DNA of 64,000 bases from CAYNWK01 sp964400875. Its GTDB lineage: Bacteria; Chloroflexota; Anaerolineae; Anaerolineales; UBA4823. The translations under genes and the position numbers were made by a program. The stretch is taken from assembly GCA_964400875.1 (NCBI GenBank), contig CAYNWK010000003.1, positions 1 to 64,000 on the forward strand, in the 5' to 3' direction. The notes under the pieces were generated by a model, which had not been told where the DNA came from, did no database searches, and saw only the letters and a program-made list of their open reading frames with translations. Below, piece after piece: positions 53,702 through 62,347 of the stretch; position 1 is the stretch's first letter; the number at the start of each line of letters is the position of its first letter.

Positions 53702-54241
53702 ATGGGGTCATTCAACCTGTTGCGGCGTCGCGCGTTGGAACTGGACGCCAGCCTATCCGCCGCTCTGCGCATCGCCGAGCGCCCCGGCGCTTTGCGGCGG
53801 GCGGCTGCGCTGCTCGCCCATTCAGGCGATTCCTGGTTTTGGCTGTTGGGCCTGGCTTTGGTGTGGTTGTTGGGGCCCGGGTATTGGCGAAGCCGTGCAG
53901 TGGTCCTGGCTGTGGGGATCACGGCGACCGCCGTCATCGTCCTCGCCATCAAGTTCAGCGTACGGCGCCAGCGCCCTGCTGGAGAATGGGGGCGCATCTA
54001 CCGTTCCACCGACCCGCATTCTTTTCCCTCCGGTCACGCCGCCCGCGGCGCCATGCTGGCGGTGATTGGGCTGGCTTTTGGCCCCTCCTGGTTCGGCGGC
54101 GCGCTGCTGGTCTGGGCGCCGCTGGTCTCCCTGGCGCGGGTCACCATGGGGGTGCATTATCTTTCAGACGTGCTTGCCGGCATCCTCCTGGGATTCTTGA
54201 TGGGGCTGGTCATCTTACAGATCTTTGCGATTGGCCTTTAG
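53702..54241 (+). CDS. PAP2-family membrane phosphatase
   Basis: A 179-aa protein with five or six membrane segments and the three phosphatase motifs: KFSVRRQRP, PSGHAARG, and SLARVTMGVHYLSDVLAG, the latter with the catalytic His and Asp. It removes phosphate from a lipid phosphate, perhaps phosphatidate, phosphatidylglycerol phosphate or undecaprenyl diphosphate. ATG 53702 is chosen because similarity begins there. It lies 13 bp after the nucleotidyltransferase gene, so a phospholipid step by the pair is possible. Confidence 0.87.
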   Translation: MGSFNLLRRRALELDASLSAALRIAERPGALRRAAALLAHSGDSWFWLLGLALVWLLGPGYWRSRAVVLAVGITATAVIVLAIKFSVRRQRPAGEWGRIYRSTDPHSFPSGHAARGAMLAVIGLAFGPSWFGGALLVWAPLVSLARVTMGVHYLSDVLAGILLGFLMGLVILQIFAIGL

Positions 54242-54259
54242 ACGCCAGGTTTATAACAA

Positions 54260-54353
54260 TAGAAGCTACGCAGTTTACTAGGAAAGCGAGGGTGTTTTGG
54301 CGGGCGTCGCCCGCTAAAACATCCCCGACTCTTCCCAAGTTACCCTGACCTAA
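54260..54353. repeat. palindromic TIR element, copy 5 (complete)
   Basis: L arm TAGAAGCTACGCAGTTTAC, then TAGGAAAGCGAGGGTG; the centre TTTTGGCGGGC pairs with GCCCGCTAAAA; R arm CTCTTCCCAAGTTACCCTG, then ACCTA. It ends 3 bp from the stop of the isomerase gene. Confidence 0.72.
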
Positions 54354-54356
54354 CGC

Positions 54357-55418
54357 TCAGACGGCCTGGCTCATTTCCATTTTAAACCCTTCGATGGTTT
54401 CGACCGGGGTGGGGTCCACTCCGTAAGCCATCGCCAGGTAATAAGCCGTGTAGTCGCCGAAGTGCAGCGCGGTCCACAGGTGGGCCAGCGCGCTGTCTCC
54501 CTGCGCGTCGATGAAATCGGTGTTCAGACCTTCCAGCATGAAAGTCTTCTTGGTCAGCTCCGTGCGCAGCAGGTTGCGGGTGTGGTAGGAAGGCGCGCGC
54601 AGAAAGAGCGCCAGCGTGTGCGCCAGGGCCTCTCCGGGATTGTGCAGGCCGGCCAGCGTGTTGTGGTCCGCTTCAGGCAAGCCTTCGAACTGCGCCCAGG
54701 CTTTGGCCACCTCGCTGATCTGTCCCTTCCAGCGCCGGGCTACCGGCTCCAGGATGTCGGCCCCGAAGATCGCCACCCAGCGCCCGAGAATCTGCCCGGC
54801 GATGCGCTTGGCCGGGTTTTGCACCACCGGCGTATCCGCCTTCAGGCTTTCCTGCTGGGCGCACATGCTCGCCACCGCTCCCTCTAGTTCAGCGCCCGAG
54901 TCGGGGATCAGACCCAACCGGGTGCAGGCTGCCAGCAGCAAGCCGAAGGAGTAACCCACCGCGGCGCGCGGCTGCCCGGCGTGTTCGAAGCGCCATAAGG
55001 CGGCCCCAACCTGCCCGGCCTTTTCGGCCAACTGGCCCCCGGTGGTGACAGCCAGGATGCGGCAGCCGTTGGCGACGGCGCGGTCGAAGGACGAGAGCGT
55101 TTCTTCGGTGTTGCCGGAGTGCGAGGAGGCGATCACCAGGGTGCCCTGCCCCGAGGCCCAGGCCGGCAGGTCATAGTTGCGCTGCACAATGATGGGCGCC
55201 GTCCCCAACGGCCCGGCGTAAGCGGCCAGTAACTCCGCGCCGATGGCCGAGCCGCCCATACCGGTGATCAACACGCGCTCGATGCCCTGCCAGTCCGGCA
55301 GCGGCAAGCGCCCTCCCAGCTCCCAGGCCTGCGCAAGCTGGTCGGGCAAGCCATCGATCTCGGAGAGCATGTTTTGGGGGTCTAATTCTTTAAAAGTTCC
55401 TACGTCATCCAGATTCAT
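54357..55418 (-). CDS. bifunctional phosphoglucose/phosphomannose isomerase
   Basis: A 353-aa sugar isomerase with two SIS domains. ITGMGGSAIGAELLAAY and IASSHSGNTEETL in the first, LPEADHNTLAGL with the catalytic Glu/His region, and a C-terminal TELTKKTFMLEG stretch. The family interconverts glucose 6-phosphate, mannose 6-phosphate and fructose 6-phosphate. It supplies mannose or glucose units for cell-envelope sugars and links to the pentose phosphate genes nearby. It overlaps rsmI by 4 bp. Confidence 0.9.
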   Translation of the reverse strand: MNLDDVGTFKELDPQNMLSEIDGLPDQLAQAWELGGRLPLPDWQGIERVLITGMGGSAIGAELLAAYAGPLGTAPIIVQRNYDLPAWASGQGTLVIASSHSGNTEETLSSFDRAVANGCRILAVTTGGQLAEKAGQVGAALWRFEHAGQPRAAVGYSFGLLLAACTRLGLIPDSGAELEGAVASMCAQQESLKADTPVVQNPAKRIAGQILGRWVAIFGADILEPVARRWKGQISEVAKAWAQFEGLPEADHNTLAGLHNPGEALAHTLALFLRAPSYHTRNLLRTELTKKTFMLEGLNTDFIDAQGDSALAHLWTALHFGDYTAYYLAMAYGVDPTPVETIEGFKMEMSQAV

Positions 55419-56248
55419 TCATTTTCCTCCTTCTGGTTTAACAAGCGGCGGTACACCTCCCGGCGGGGCCAGCCCGACTCGGCCGCCAGCTGGCTGGCGA
55501 TTTGGGAGGGCGGGTCATCCTGGCCCAGCGCTTCCCGTAAGGCTGCGTTCAGCCGCTGCTCGGGCCAGCGCTCACCGTTCGCAGCCCGCCCGGCGACCAC
55601 CAGGGTAAACTCGCCGCGCGGCTCGACGGCGCTGAAGTGCGCCCGCAGCGTTTCCAGGTCGCCGCGCAAGATCTCCTCGTGCAGCTTGGTCAGCTCGCGG
55701 GCTACGGCGACCTGCCGGTCCCCAAGCACCGCGGCCAGGTCTTCCAGGGCCTCCGTCAGCCGGTGGGGCGTTTCCAGGAAGATCAGCGTATAGGGCAGCG
55801 CCTCAACCGCTTCCAGCAAACTGCGCCGCTGGGCTTTTTTGCGGGGCAGGTAGCCCAGGTAGACGAAAGCGTCGGTGGGCAAGCCGGAAGCCACCAGCGC
55901 AGCCAGCGGCGCGCTCGGTCCGGGGATTGGGCTGACCGTGTGCCCGGCCGCCAGGGCAGCGCTGACCAGTTCGTAGCCAGGATCGTTGAGCGCCGGCGTG
56001 CCTGCGTCCGAGATCAGGGCTACATCCCCGGCCTCCAGGGCAGCCAGGACCTGCTCCATCCGGCCGCGCCCGCTGTGTTCGTGGTAGCTGGTCTGGGGGG
56101 TCTCGACCCCGAAATGTTTCAGCAGCCTCCCGCTGTGACGGGTGTCTTCCGCGGCGATCAACGCGGCTTCGCGCAGCACGCGCAGCGCCCGGGCGCTGAT
56201 GTCCTCTAAATTGCCAATCGGTGTCGCCACCAGGTACAGCGTGCCCAT
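55415..56248 (-). CDS. rsmI: 16S rRNA (cytidine(1402)-2'-O)-methyltransferase
   Basis: A 277-aa SAM enzyme of the tetrapyrrole-methylase fold: GTLYLVATPIGNLEDIS, AEDTRHSGRLLKHFG, ALISDAGTPALNDPG, and PIPGPSAPLAALVASGLP. It methylates the ribose of C1402 of 16S rRNA. Complete with normal length. Its last bases overlap the isomerase start. Confidence 0.95.
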   Translation of the reverse strand: MGTLYLVATPIGNLEDISARALRVLREAALIAAEDTRHSGRLLKHFGVETPQTSYHEHSGRGRMEQVLAALEAGDVALISDAGTPALNDPGYELVSAALAAGHTVSPIPGPSAPLAALVASGLPTDAFVYLGYLPRKKAQRRSLLEAVEALPYTLIFLETPHRLTEALEDLAAVLGDRQVAVARELTKLHEEILRGDLETLRAHFSAVEPRGEFTLVVAGRAANGERWPEQRLNAALREALGQDDPPSQIASQLAAESGWPRREVYRRLLNQKEENE

Positions 56249-56323
56249 AAATCCGCTTGATCGTCTCAGTCGTTCGAGGTTGGTTTTCGGGGGAACCGGG
56301 CTTGCCGGTTGCTCATGCGGCGC

Positions 56324-57400
56324 TTACGGAATTTGCCAGGTGAGGAACTGCAGGCCGAGGGTGCCCGCCTGGCTGTCGAAGGCGGTGACCTGGGCCCAAC
56401 CGGGCAGAGCCAGGCTAGTGCGGTAGCACAGATAGGTTCCCACGGGCAGAGAGGCTTCGATCCCCAGCGGCGCGCCCAGCAGCGACTGCCCCTTACAGTC
56501 AGTCATGCTCGGCTGCTCGCCGCCGAAGACGCCGAACTGGGCGCCTGAAGAGGGCGCCGCCGCCAGACCCAGGTCGCCGGACTGGAAGATCAAATCGATA
56601 TCCCCGGCATTGACCTCTCCGCTGTCCAGGTCTACCCCTTCGTCGAGCTGCAAGCTGACCGATCCGCTGGCCTGCACGACTTCGGTGGGCGATGCCGTGG
56701 GCGTTTCTTCCGCAGATGGGCTGGTAGGCGCCTGGGTGGCCGAAGCCACCACCACGATGCGCACCCAGAAGGCTAAGTCACCGTTGGGGCCGATCCCGAA
56801 GAGCGCTCCGGCCTCGTCGCGTAGTTTCCAGTTGCTCTGGTAGGTCCCGGCTTCGGCGGGCGCGACCATATCCACGGAAAGCTCCACCGTTTGCCCGGGT
56901 TCGACGCTGGTTCCCAACGGGACGCTGTCCGGCGCGCCCATTTTTTCGCCGGAAAACCACACCAGGTCGAAGGCCGGCGTCCAAGTGCAAGCGCCGGCGT
57001 TTTCCAGGCGCCAGGTCTTGGTGAAGGTTTCCCCCGGGTCCAGTTCGGTGTCGTCCGGAATGGACACGTCGATGGGGAAACCCGGCGAAGCTTGAGCGCA
57101 GTTGCTCCCTGGACCGGTCACCGGGGGCGGGGTGGCGGTCGGCTCGCTGGTCGTGACCACCGTCTCCGCCGTCGGCGTCGCCGTCGCCACACCGCTGTCG
57201 GTTGGGGCCGGCGTGTTGCTGGCCAGCGGCGTCTGGGCCACAGCTTCGGTCAGCTTGGCTTCGACGGTCTGGTACGCTTGGGTGACGTTCAGGGTGGGCG
57301 TACCGGAAGCGCTGGCCGGCATATTGCAGCCCACCAGGGTCAAGCAGAGCAGCGCCGCGATCACCCCGCCGATCGTTAAATAGCTCGGGTAAATTTTCAT
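56324..57400 (-). CDS. lipoprotein with NBR1-Ig-like domain
   Basis: A 358-aa exported lipoprotein. The signal (YLTIGGVIAALLCLTLVG) ends at GCNMP; then a Thr/Pro/Ala linker to about residue 95, followed by an NBR1-Ig-like domain (FPIDVSIPDDTELDPGETFT, KTWRLENAGACTW, GTYQSNWKLRDEAGALFG). The last 130 residues (GSVSLQLDEGVDLDSG...) form a second beta-rich region. This design is common in Anaerolineae surface lipoproteins; it probably binds other surface molecules. It is read in the operon with DUF951 and glycosyltransferase. Confidence 0.82.
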   Translation of the reverse strand: MKIYPSYLTIGGVIAALLCLTLVGCNMPASASGTPTLNVTQAYQTVEAKLTEAVAQTPLASNTPAPTDSGVATATPTAETVVTTSEPTATPPPVTGPGSNCAQASPGFPIDVSIPDDTELDPGETFTKTWRLENAGACTWTPAFDLVWFSGEKMGAPDSVPLGTSVEPGQTVELSVDMVAPAEAGTYQSNWKLRDEAGALFGIGPNGDLAFWVRIVVVASATQAPTSPSAEETPTASPTEVVQASGSVSLQLDEGVDLDSGEVNAGDIDLIFQSGDLGLAAAPSSGAQFGVFGGEQPSMTDCKGQSLLGAPLGIEASLPVGTYLCYRTSLALPGWAQVTAFDSQAGTLGLQFLTWQIP

Positions 57401-57419
57401 CAGAAATTGTGCCTGGATT

Positions 57420-58562
57420 CTACCGCGTTTCTATGCCCACCTGCGCGGCGAGTAAGTGAGCGATCTCCCGGGCGGCCTGAGGCCGCGCCAGCCGGTGGGC
57501 GGCCGCGGCGGCCTGACGGTGTTTACCCGGGTGCGACAGCCAGTCCGCCAGCGCAGCGACGATCTCGTCGGTTCGCGGCGCCCAGACCCCTGCCCCTTGG
57601 GAGGTGACGTAGCTGACGTTGCCTTCTTCCTGTCCGGGCAGCCGGCTGTACAGGATCAGCGGTAAACCGGCGTTAAAGGCCTCGCTGATCGTACCCGGGC
57701 CTGCCTTGGTCACCAGGATGTCGGCAGCTTGCATGAAGTCCGGCATCCGCCGTACAAAACCATAGATATAGGTGTGTTCGGGCCAGGAGTGGCTTTCCAG
57801 CCTGGCTTTGAGGTCTTTATTCCGGCCGGTGATCACCGCCAGGCCGGCGGGCAGGCCCGCTTTGGCAATGGCGCGGGCGGTCTTCTCCAATGGCCCCATG
57901 CCTTCACCACCCCCGACCAGCAAAATCATCGGCCGGTCCGTGTTCCATTCCAGGCGGGCTCGGATCGTCCTACGGTCCCCGGCCGGCTGGCAGAATCGGT
58001 CGGCGACAGGCAAGCCGATCACCCGCATCTGCTCGGCTTTCATGCCGAACTTGATCGCTCGTCGGTAGGCGGCGCTCGTCGGCACAACGCACAGATCGAC
58101 GTGCGGGTGATACCAGAAAGCATGCACCGTGACTAAATCGGTAACCACCGTGATGAAGGGCGGATGCTTTTTGCCCAGGGCGCGCAAAGCCGGGGCGTTC
58201 GCCAGCGGGTGCAGCGAGACGATCAGGTCGCTGGGGCGGCGTTCGACCAGCTTGCGCATCTGCCGGCGCAAGTAGGGCCAGCTGGTGGCGGCCAGCAGCC
58301 GCGCCCGCCGGCTGCCGTCGCTAAGACGGTAGCCCACTCCCCAGGCCTGCGGGACCCGGGAGAGGCGCGCGTAAAACTCCGGGGCGCGATTCAGGGGTTG
58401 GGGAGCGTATTCCTTAAAAATGTCGACCATTTCGGTGGTGAAGTGGCCGTCATATTCCAGGTTTAGGGCTTCGATAATCGCTTCGGTGGCGCTGCGATGT
58501 CCTCCCCCCGTATCGGAGAACAAGAAGAGGATGTGCGCACGCTCAGGCGGCGTTTGGCTCAT
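57420..58562 (-). CDS. MGDG-synthase-like glycosyltransferase (GT28 type)
   Basis: A 380-aa GT-B enzyme: ILFLFSDTGGGHRSATEAI at the start (the N-terminal domain of MGDG synthases), DLIVSLHPLANAPAL, VTDLVTVHAFWYHP, then the donor-binding half with ILLVGGGEGMGPLEKTA and ILVTKAGPGTISEAFNAGLP, the P-G-x-x-S-E sugar-nucleotide motif. It probably adds galactose or glucose to diacylglycerol to make membrane glycolipids. Its start overlaps the DUF951 gene by 20 bp. Confidence 0.85.
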   Translation of the reverse strand: MSQTPPERAHILFLFSDTGGGHRSATEAIIEALNLEYDGHFTTEMVDIFKEYAPQPLNRAPEFYARLSRVPQAWGVGYRLSDGSRRARLLAATSWPYLRRQMRKLVERRPSDLIVSLHPLANAPALRALGKKHPPFITVVTDLVTVHAFWYHPHVDLCVVPTSAAYRRAIKFGMKAEQMRVIGLPVADRFCQPAGDRRTIRARLEWNTDRPMILLVGGGEGMGPLEKTARAIAKAGLPAGLAVITGRNKDLKARLESHSWPEHTYIYGFVRRMPDFMQAADILVTKAGPGTISEAFNAGLPLILYSRLPGQEEGNVSYVTSQGAGVWAPRTDEIVAALADWLSHPGKHRQAAAAAHRLARPQAAREIAHLLAAQVGIETR

Positions 58563-58752
58563 CTTCAGGTTTCTGGCGGATCGCTTTCAATTGGTGGGAT
58601 AACTTCCGTCTCGTCAGCAGCACCCGCCGGCCGCACTGTGTGCATTCGAGGCCGATATCTGCGCCTAGCCGTACGATTTTCCATTCATAACTCCCGCACG
58701 GATGCGGCTTGCGCAGGCGCACGACATCATCCAATTGCAAGTCTGGCAGCAT
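58543..58752 (-). CDS. DUF951 family protein
   Basis: A 69-aa protein: MLPDLQLDDVVRLRKPHPCG, SYEWKIVRLGADIGLECTQCG, RRVLLTRRKLSHQLK. The C-x-x-C and upstream Cys suggest a small zinc-binding or nucleic-acid-binding protein; DUF951 has no assigned role. ATG 58752 is only 7 nt after a TATAAT, so the transcript is probably leaderless. It leads the operon with the glycosyltransferase, lipoprotein, rsmI and isomerase genes. Confidence 0.85.
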   Translation of the reverse strand: MLPDLQLDDVVRLRKPHPCGSYEWKIVRLGADIGLECTQCGRRVLLTRRKLSHQLKAIRQKPEDEPNAA

Positions 58753-58759
58753 GCCAGGG

Positions 58760-58782
58760 ATTATATCACGGGGTGGTATAAT
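58760..58782. promoter_or_regulatory. divergent promoters with paired -10 boxes
   Basis: The minus-strand -10 (TATAAT, complement of 58760-58765) and the plus-strand -10 (TATAAT, 58777-58782) face each other inside GATTATA...TATAATC, a 7-bp inverted repeat. The minus start codon is 7 nt beyond its box, so the DUF951 message is probably leaderless. The plus start (58801) is 18 nt beyond its own box and has no ribosome site of note. The two polymerases would compete. Confidence 0.65.
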
Positions 58783-58800
58783 CCCCGTTAAGGCCCCATT

Positions 58801-59454
58801 ATGTTCATGAATCTTGACCTTCCAACCATCATCGCCCGTGTATTTGTGCTGATCACGGCGTTTTCCGTGCACGAATTCGCCCATGCCTGGACGGCGGATA
58901 TGTTCGGCGACCGCACGCCGCGCATGAACGGGCGCCTGACCCTGAATCCCCTGTCCCACCTGGACCCAATTGGCTCGCTGATGTTGCTAGTCGCCGGTTT
59001 TGGGTGGGCCAAGCCTGTCGAGGTCAACCCATATGCGCTCAGCCGCAGTTCACCGGCGGCGATGATGTGGGTCTCCCTGGCGGGGCCGGCTTCGAATTTA
59101 ATCATGGCGGTGATCGGCGCCATCCCGTTCCGCCTGGGGCTGATTTCCGCTTCCGGCGCGATATTCAACCCTGGGCAGATCCTGCCGTCGGTGGACAAAC
59201 TGCTCTACGAATTCGTCTTCATCAACCTGATCCTGATGCTTTTCAACCTGCTCCCCATCGCCCCGCTAGACGGCGAGAAGATCGCCTTGTATTTCTTCCC
59301 GCCCTCCGTGGCGCGCGTGGTCGAACAGATCCGCCCGTACGGGCCGCTGATCTTGCTGGCTTTGATTTTCCTAGGCCCCACTGTGGGCGTCGATATCTTC
59401 GGCTGGATCCTGGTGCCGCCCCTGCGGGCGCTGATGAACCTATTGATCGGATGA
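58801..59454 (+). CDS. site-2 protease family membrane metalloprotease (M50)
   Basis: A 217-aa membrane protein with about six hydrophobic segments. HEFAH (residues 24-28) binds zinc and PLDGEK (about 152-157) supplies the third ligand. MNGRLTLNPLSHLDPIGSL and GPASNLIMAVIG are typical of the short bacterial S2P proteins. It cuts membrane-embedded substrates; its target is unknown. ATG 58801 lies 18 nt after a -10 box. The stop overlaps the HD gene (ATGA). Confidence 0.9.
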   Translation: MFMNLDLPTIIARVFVLITAFSVHEFAHAWTADMFGDRTPRMNGRLTLNPLSHLDPIGSLMLLVAGFGWAKPVEVNPYALSRSSPAAMMWVSLAGPASNLIMAVIGAIPFRLGLISASGAIFNPGQILPSVDKLLYEFVFINLILMLFNLLPIAPLDGEKIALYFFPPSVARVVEQIRPYGPLILLALIFLGPTVGVDIFGWILVPPLRALMNLLIG

Positions 59455-60008
59455 ACCCGGCGCGATTACTGTACCGCACCCGCCAATTCTGGCAGGCCCT
59501 CGGGGCAACGCACTCGCCGGAAGACCTGGCATTCGCTCAGCGACTGCTTACCCCCGCCCAGCTGGCGCTCTTTTACAGGATGCAGCCGGCAGAACAGGCG
59601 CACAGCCTGCGGGTGGCCCGCGATCTGCTGGCACAGGGTGAGGAGCATCCGGATTTATTAGTAGCGGCCTTGCTGCACGATGTGGGCAAGAGCCGTTTTC
59701 CTTTAAGCTTGTGGGAGCGCGTGCTGATCGTGCTGGTCAGGGCGATCTGCCCGGGCTGCCTGCGGCGCTGGGGCCGACTCGAAGCGGGGACGAGCTCGTC
59801 CGGAGAGCCGCTGCGGTTTGGTTGGCGGCACCCTTTCATCGTCGCTGAAACCCACCCGGAATGGGGCGCACGAATGGCGGCGGAAGCAGGAGCGTCTCCA
59901 CTGGGCGCCGCGCTCATCCGGCGGCACCAGGAGGCGCTCCCCGGAAAGGGCGGCGCGTTGGAAGACTGCTTGCTGCGGAAATTACAGGCAGTAGACGATC
60001 AGAATTGA
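59451..60008 (+). CDS. HD-domain hydrolase
   Basis: A 185-aa protein with the HD phosphohydrolase marks: EQAHSLRVARDLL with the first His, LLVAALLHDVGKSRF with the HD pair, and ETHPEWGARMAAEAG, LIRRHQEALPG for later metal ligands. It likely cleaves a nucleotide or phosphodiester. It starts in the ATGA overlap with the S2P gene and precedes the TyrA-like gene by 3 bp, forming one operon. Confidence 0.85.
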   Translation: MNPARLLYRTRQFWQALGATHSPEDLAFAQRLLTPAQLALFYRMQPAEQAHSLRVARDLLAQGEEHPDLLVAALLHDVGKSRFPLSLWERVLIVLVRAICPGCLRRWGRLEAGTSSSGEPLRFGWRHPFIVAETHPEWGARMAAEAGASPLGAALIRRHQEALPGKGGALEDCLLRKLQAVDDQN

Positions 60009-60011
60009 GGT

Positions 60012-61007
60012 ATGCAGATGACCGTCCAAATTACCATCGTTGGACTAGGACAAATCGGCTGTTCGGTTGGGCTGGCTTTAGCCGAACACACGGAATTGGT
60101 CCACCGGATCGGCCACGACAAGGACATGAGCGTCGCCAGGCATGCCGAGAAGCAGGGAGCTCTGGACAAGGTTTTGTTCAACTTGTCCAGCGCGGTGCGG
60201 GAGGCCGACATCGTGCTGCTTTCTCTGCCCATGGATCAGATCCAGGACACGCTCACCCTGATTGCGGATGACCTGAAAGACGGCGCGGTGGTTATGGACA
60301 CCGGGCCGGTTAAAGAGGTGGTCGCCGGCTGGGCGCAAGAAACTCTCCCAGAAGGCCGTTACTACCTGGGACTTACCCCAGTGTTGAACCCGGCTTACCT
60401 CCACGAGTTGGAGTCCGGCGTCGTCGCCGCGCATCCAGACTTGTTTAAAGGGGGGATGCTCGCCATCGTGTCGCCTCCCGGCACTCCTTCGGAAGCGATC
60501 AAATTGGGTGCCGACCTGACCCGCTTGCTGGGCGCCGATCCGTTTTTCGTCGATCCACTGGAGATGGATGGCCTCATGGCTACCTCCCACGTCCTGCCGC
60601 AGCTTATGGCGGCTGCTCTGCTCAATGCAACCGTGGATCAACCTGGCTGGCGCGAGGGGCGGAAAGTCGCCGGGCGCGCCTACGCCGAGGCCACCAGCCC
60701 CATCGTCCATCCCACCGCGACGGAGAGCCTGAGCGCATCGGCCATGCTCAACGGGGAAAACGTGGTGCGCGCCATCGACGGCGTGATCGCCGCCTTGCAG
60801 GCCTTGCGATCCGATATCGCTGAGAGGCGGGTCGATGAATTATCCGCGCGGCTGGCCCGCGCCCGCCGCGGCCGAGAGAACTGGTGGTCGCAGCGCCAGA
60901 CGGCCAACTGGGAAGGCGAGGAGGTGCAACCGGAGGATCTACCCAAGGTTGGTGAATGGCTCGGGCGCATGATGGGATTCAGGAGCCGACCCGACGAGGA
61001 AGATTAA
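60012..61007 (+). CDS. prephenate dehydrogenase-like (TyrA family)
   Basis: A 331-aa NAD(P)-dependent protein. TIVGLGQIGCSVGLALAEH is the nucleotide-binding motif; DIVLLSLPMDQIQDTL, VVMDTGPVKEVV and GLTPVLNP fit TyrA-like enzymes, with SHVLPQLMAAALL in the C-terminal helical domain. It may oxidise prephenate or arogenate in tyrosine synthesis, but the usual active-site His in the HPMAG loop is replaced (LTPVLNPA), so a different substrate is possible. It sits at the end of the S2P-HD operon. Confidence 0.72.
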   Translation: MQMTVQITIVGLGQIGCSVGLALAEHTELVHRIGHDKDMSVARHAEKQGALDKVLFNLSSAVREADIVLLSLPMDQIQDTLTLIADDLKDGAVVMDTGPVKEVVAGWAQETLPEGRYYLGLTPVLNPAYLHELESGVVAAHPDLFKGGMLAIVSPPGTPSEAIKLGADLTRLLGADPFFVDPLEMDGLMATSHVLPQLMAAALLNATVDQPGWREGRKVAGRAYAEATSPIVHPTATESLSASAMLNGENVVRAIDGVIAALQALRSDIAERRVDELSARLARARRGRENWWSQRQTANWEGEEVQPEDLPKVGEWLGRMMGFRSRPDEED

Positions 61008-61066
61008 AGCTTGTAGAGTGAAGCTTGCGCTGCTTATCAGCTCAAGTTACACCCATAAAATAATCA

Positions 61067-61146
61067 TAGGAGAGACGCACTTGAGGAAGGAAGGGGGCGT
61101 GGGCTGGCAAACGCCCTCAATCTCCCGGCGAACTGCGTAACTCCTA
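61067..61146. repeat. palindromic TIR element, copy 6 (complete)
   Basis: R arm TAGGAGAGACGCACTTGAGG, then AAGGAAGGGGGCGT; L arm TCTCCCGGCGAACTGCG, then TAACTCCTA. The centre is shortened (GGGGGCGTGGGCTGGCAAACGCCC). It ends 17 bp before the kbl start, leaving GAGGAG free. Confidence 0.75.
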
Positions 61147-61163
61147 AACCTGTGAGGAGCCGC

Positions 61164-62345
61164 ATGACGAAAAAACTGCAATGGATCGAAGATGAGCTCG
61201 ACAACCTGAAAGAATCCGGGCTGTATAACCGGATCCGCACGCTGAGTTCGCCCCAGGGCGCCTGGTTAGTCGTCGACGGGCAGCGCGTGCTCAATTTTTG
61301 CTCCAACAACTATTTGGGGTTGGCCAACCATCCCCAGATCACGGCGGCAGCTCGCACGGCGATCCAGGAGTACGGCGTTGGCCCGGCTGCCGTGCGCACC
61401 ATCGCCGGCACCATGCGCCTGCACGAGCAGTTGGAACAGCGCCTGGCGAATTTCAAGGGCGTGCAGTCGGCGATCACGTTCCAGTCCGGCTTTAACGCCA
61501 ACCTGGGCGCCATTCCCGCCCTGGTCGGGCGGGGCGACGCCATCTTCTCCGATGAACTCAACCACGCCAGCATCATCGACGGCTCACGGCTCTCCCGGGC
61601 CGACATCGTCCGCTACGCTCACTGCGATCCTGAGGACCTCCAGCGCCAGCTGAAGGACAAACGCGGCGATTACACCCGCGCTATGGTGATCTCCGACGGC
61701 GTCTTCAGTATGGACGGCGATGTGGCCCCCCTGGACGAGATCTACGCCGTGAGCAAGGATTACGACACCATTCTGATGGTCGATGACGCCCACGGGGAAG
61801 GGGTGCTGGGCAAAGGCGGGCGCGGTATCGTCGATCACTTCAGCCTGCACGGCAAAGTAGACGTCGAAGTGGGTACGCTTTCCAAAGCTTTTGGCGTTGT
61901 CGGCGGCGTGGTGGCCGGGGATCCCCTGGTAGTCGAGTGGCTGCGCCAGCGCGGCCGGCCCTTCCTGTTCTCCTCCGCCATGACCGTCCCCGACGTAGCC
62001 GCCTGCATCGCCGCCCTGGACATCCTGGAAGAATCCACCGAGCTGGTCGACCGCCTGTGGGAGAACGCCCGGTATTTCAAGGCCGAGATGAAGCGCCTGG
62101 GTTTCGACACCGGCAAGAGCACCACGCCGATCACGCCGATCATGCTAGGCGAGGCCCCGCTGGCGCAGCAGTTCAGCCGCGCGCTGTTCGAAGCCGGCGT
62201 TTTCGCTACCGCCATTGGCTACCCCACGGTGCCCCAGGGCAAGGCGCGCATCCGGGTGATGCTCTCGGCTGCCCACCAGGAAGAGGACCTGGCCCGCGGC
62301 TTGGAGGCTTTCGCCAGCGTGGGCCGAGATCTGGGCGTGATTTAG
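61164..62345 (+). CDS. kbl: glycine C-acetyltransferase (2-amino-3-ketobutyrate CoA ligase)
   Basis: A 393-aa PLP enzyme of the alpha-oxoamine synthase family that joins glycine and acetyl-CoA, or cleaves 2-amino-3-ketobutyrate, in threonine breakdown. FCSNNYLGLANHP, FQSGFNANLGAIPAL, MVDDAHGEGVLG and the PLP Lys in GTLSKAFGVVGG are intact. Other members make 8-amino-7-oxononanoate or 5-aminolevulinate; the length and sequence favour kbl. No tdh is visible. GAGGAG precedes ATG 61164. Palindromic repeats lie on both sides. Confidence 0.9.
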   Translation: MTKKLQWIEDELDNLKESGLYNRIRTLSSPQGAWLVVDGQRVLNFCSNNYLGLANHPQITAAARTAIQEYGVGPAAVRTIAGTMRLHEQLEQRLANFKGVQSAITFQSGFNANLGAIPALVGRGDAIFSDELNHASIIDGSRLSRADIVRYAHCDPEDLQRQLKDKRGDYTRAMVISDGVFSMDGDVAPLDEIYAVSKDYDTILMVDDAHGEGVLGKGGRGIVDHFSLHGKVDVEVGTLSKAFGVVGGVVAGDPLVVEWLRQRGRPFLFSSAMTVPDVAACIAALDILEESTELVDRLWENARYFKAEMKRLGFDTGKSTTPITPIMLGEAPLAQQFSRALFEAGVFATAIGYPTVPQGKARIRVMLSAAHQEEDLARGLEAFASVGRDLGVI

Positions 62346-62347
62346 TT

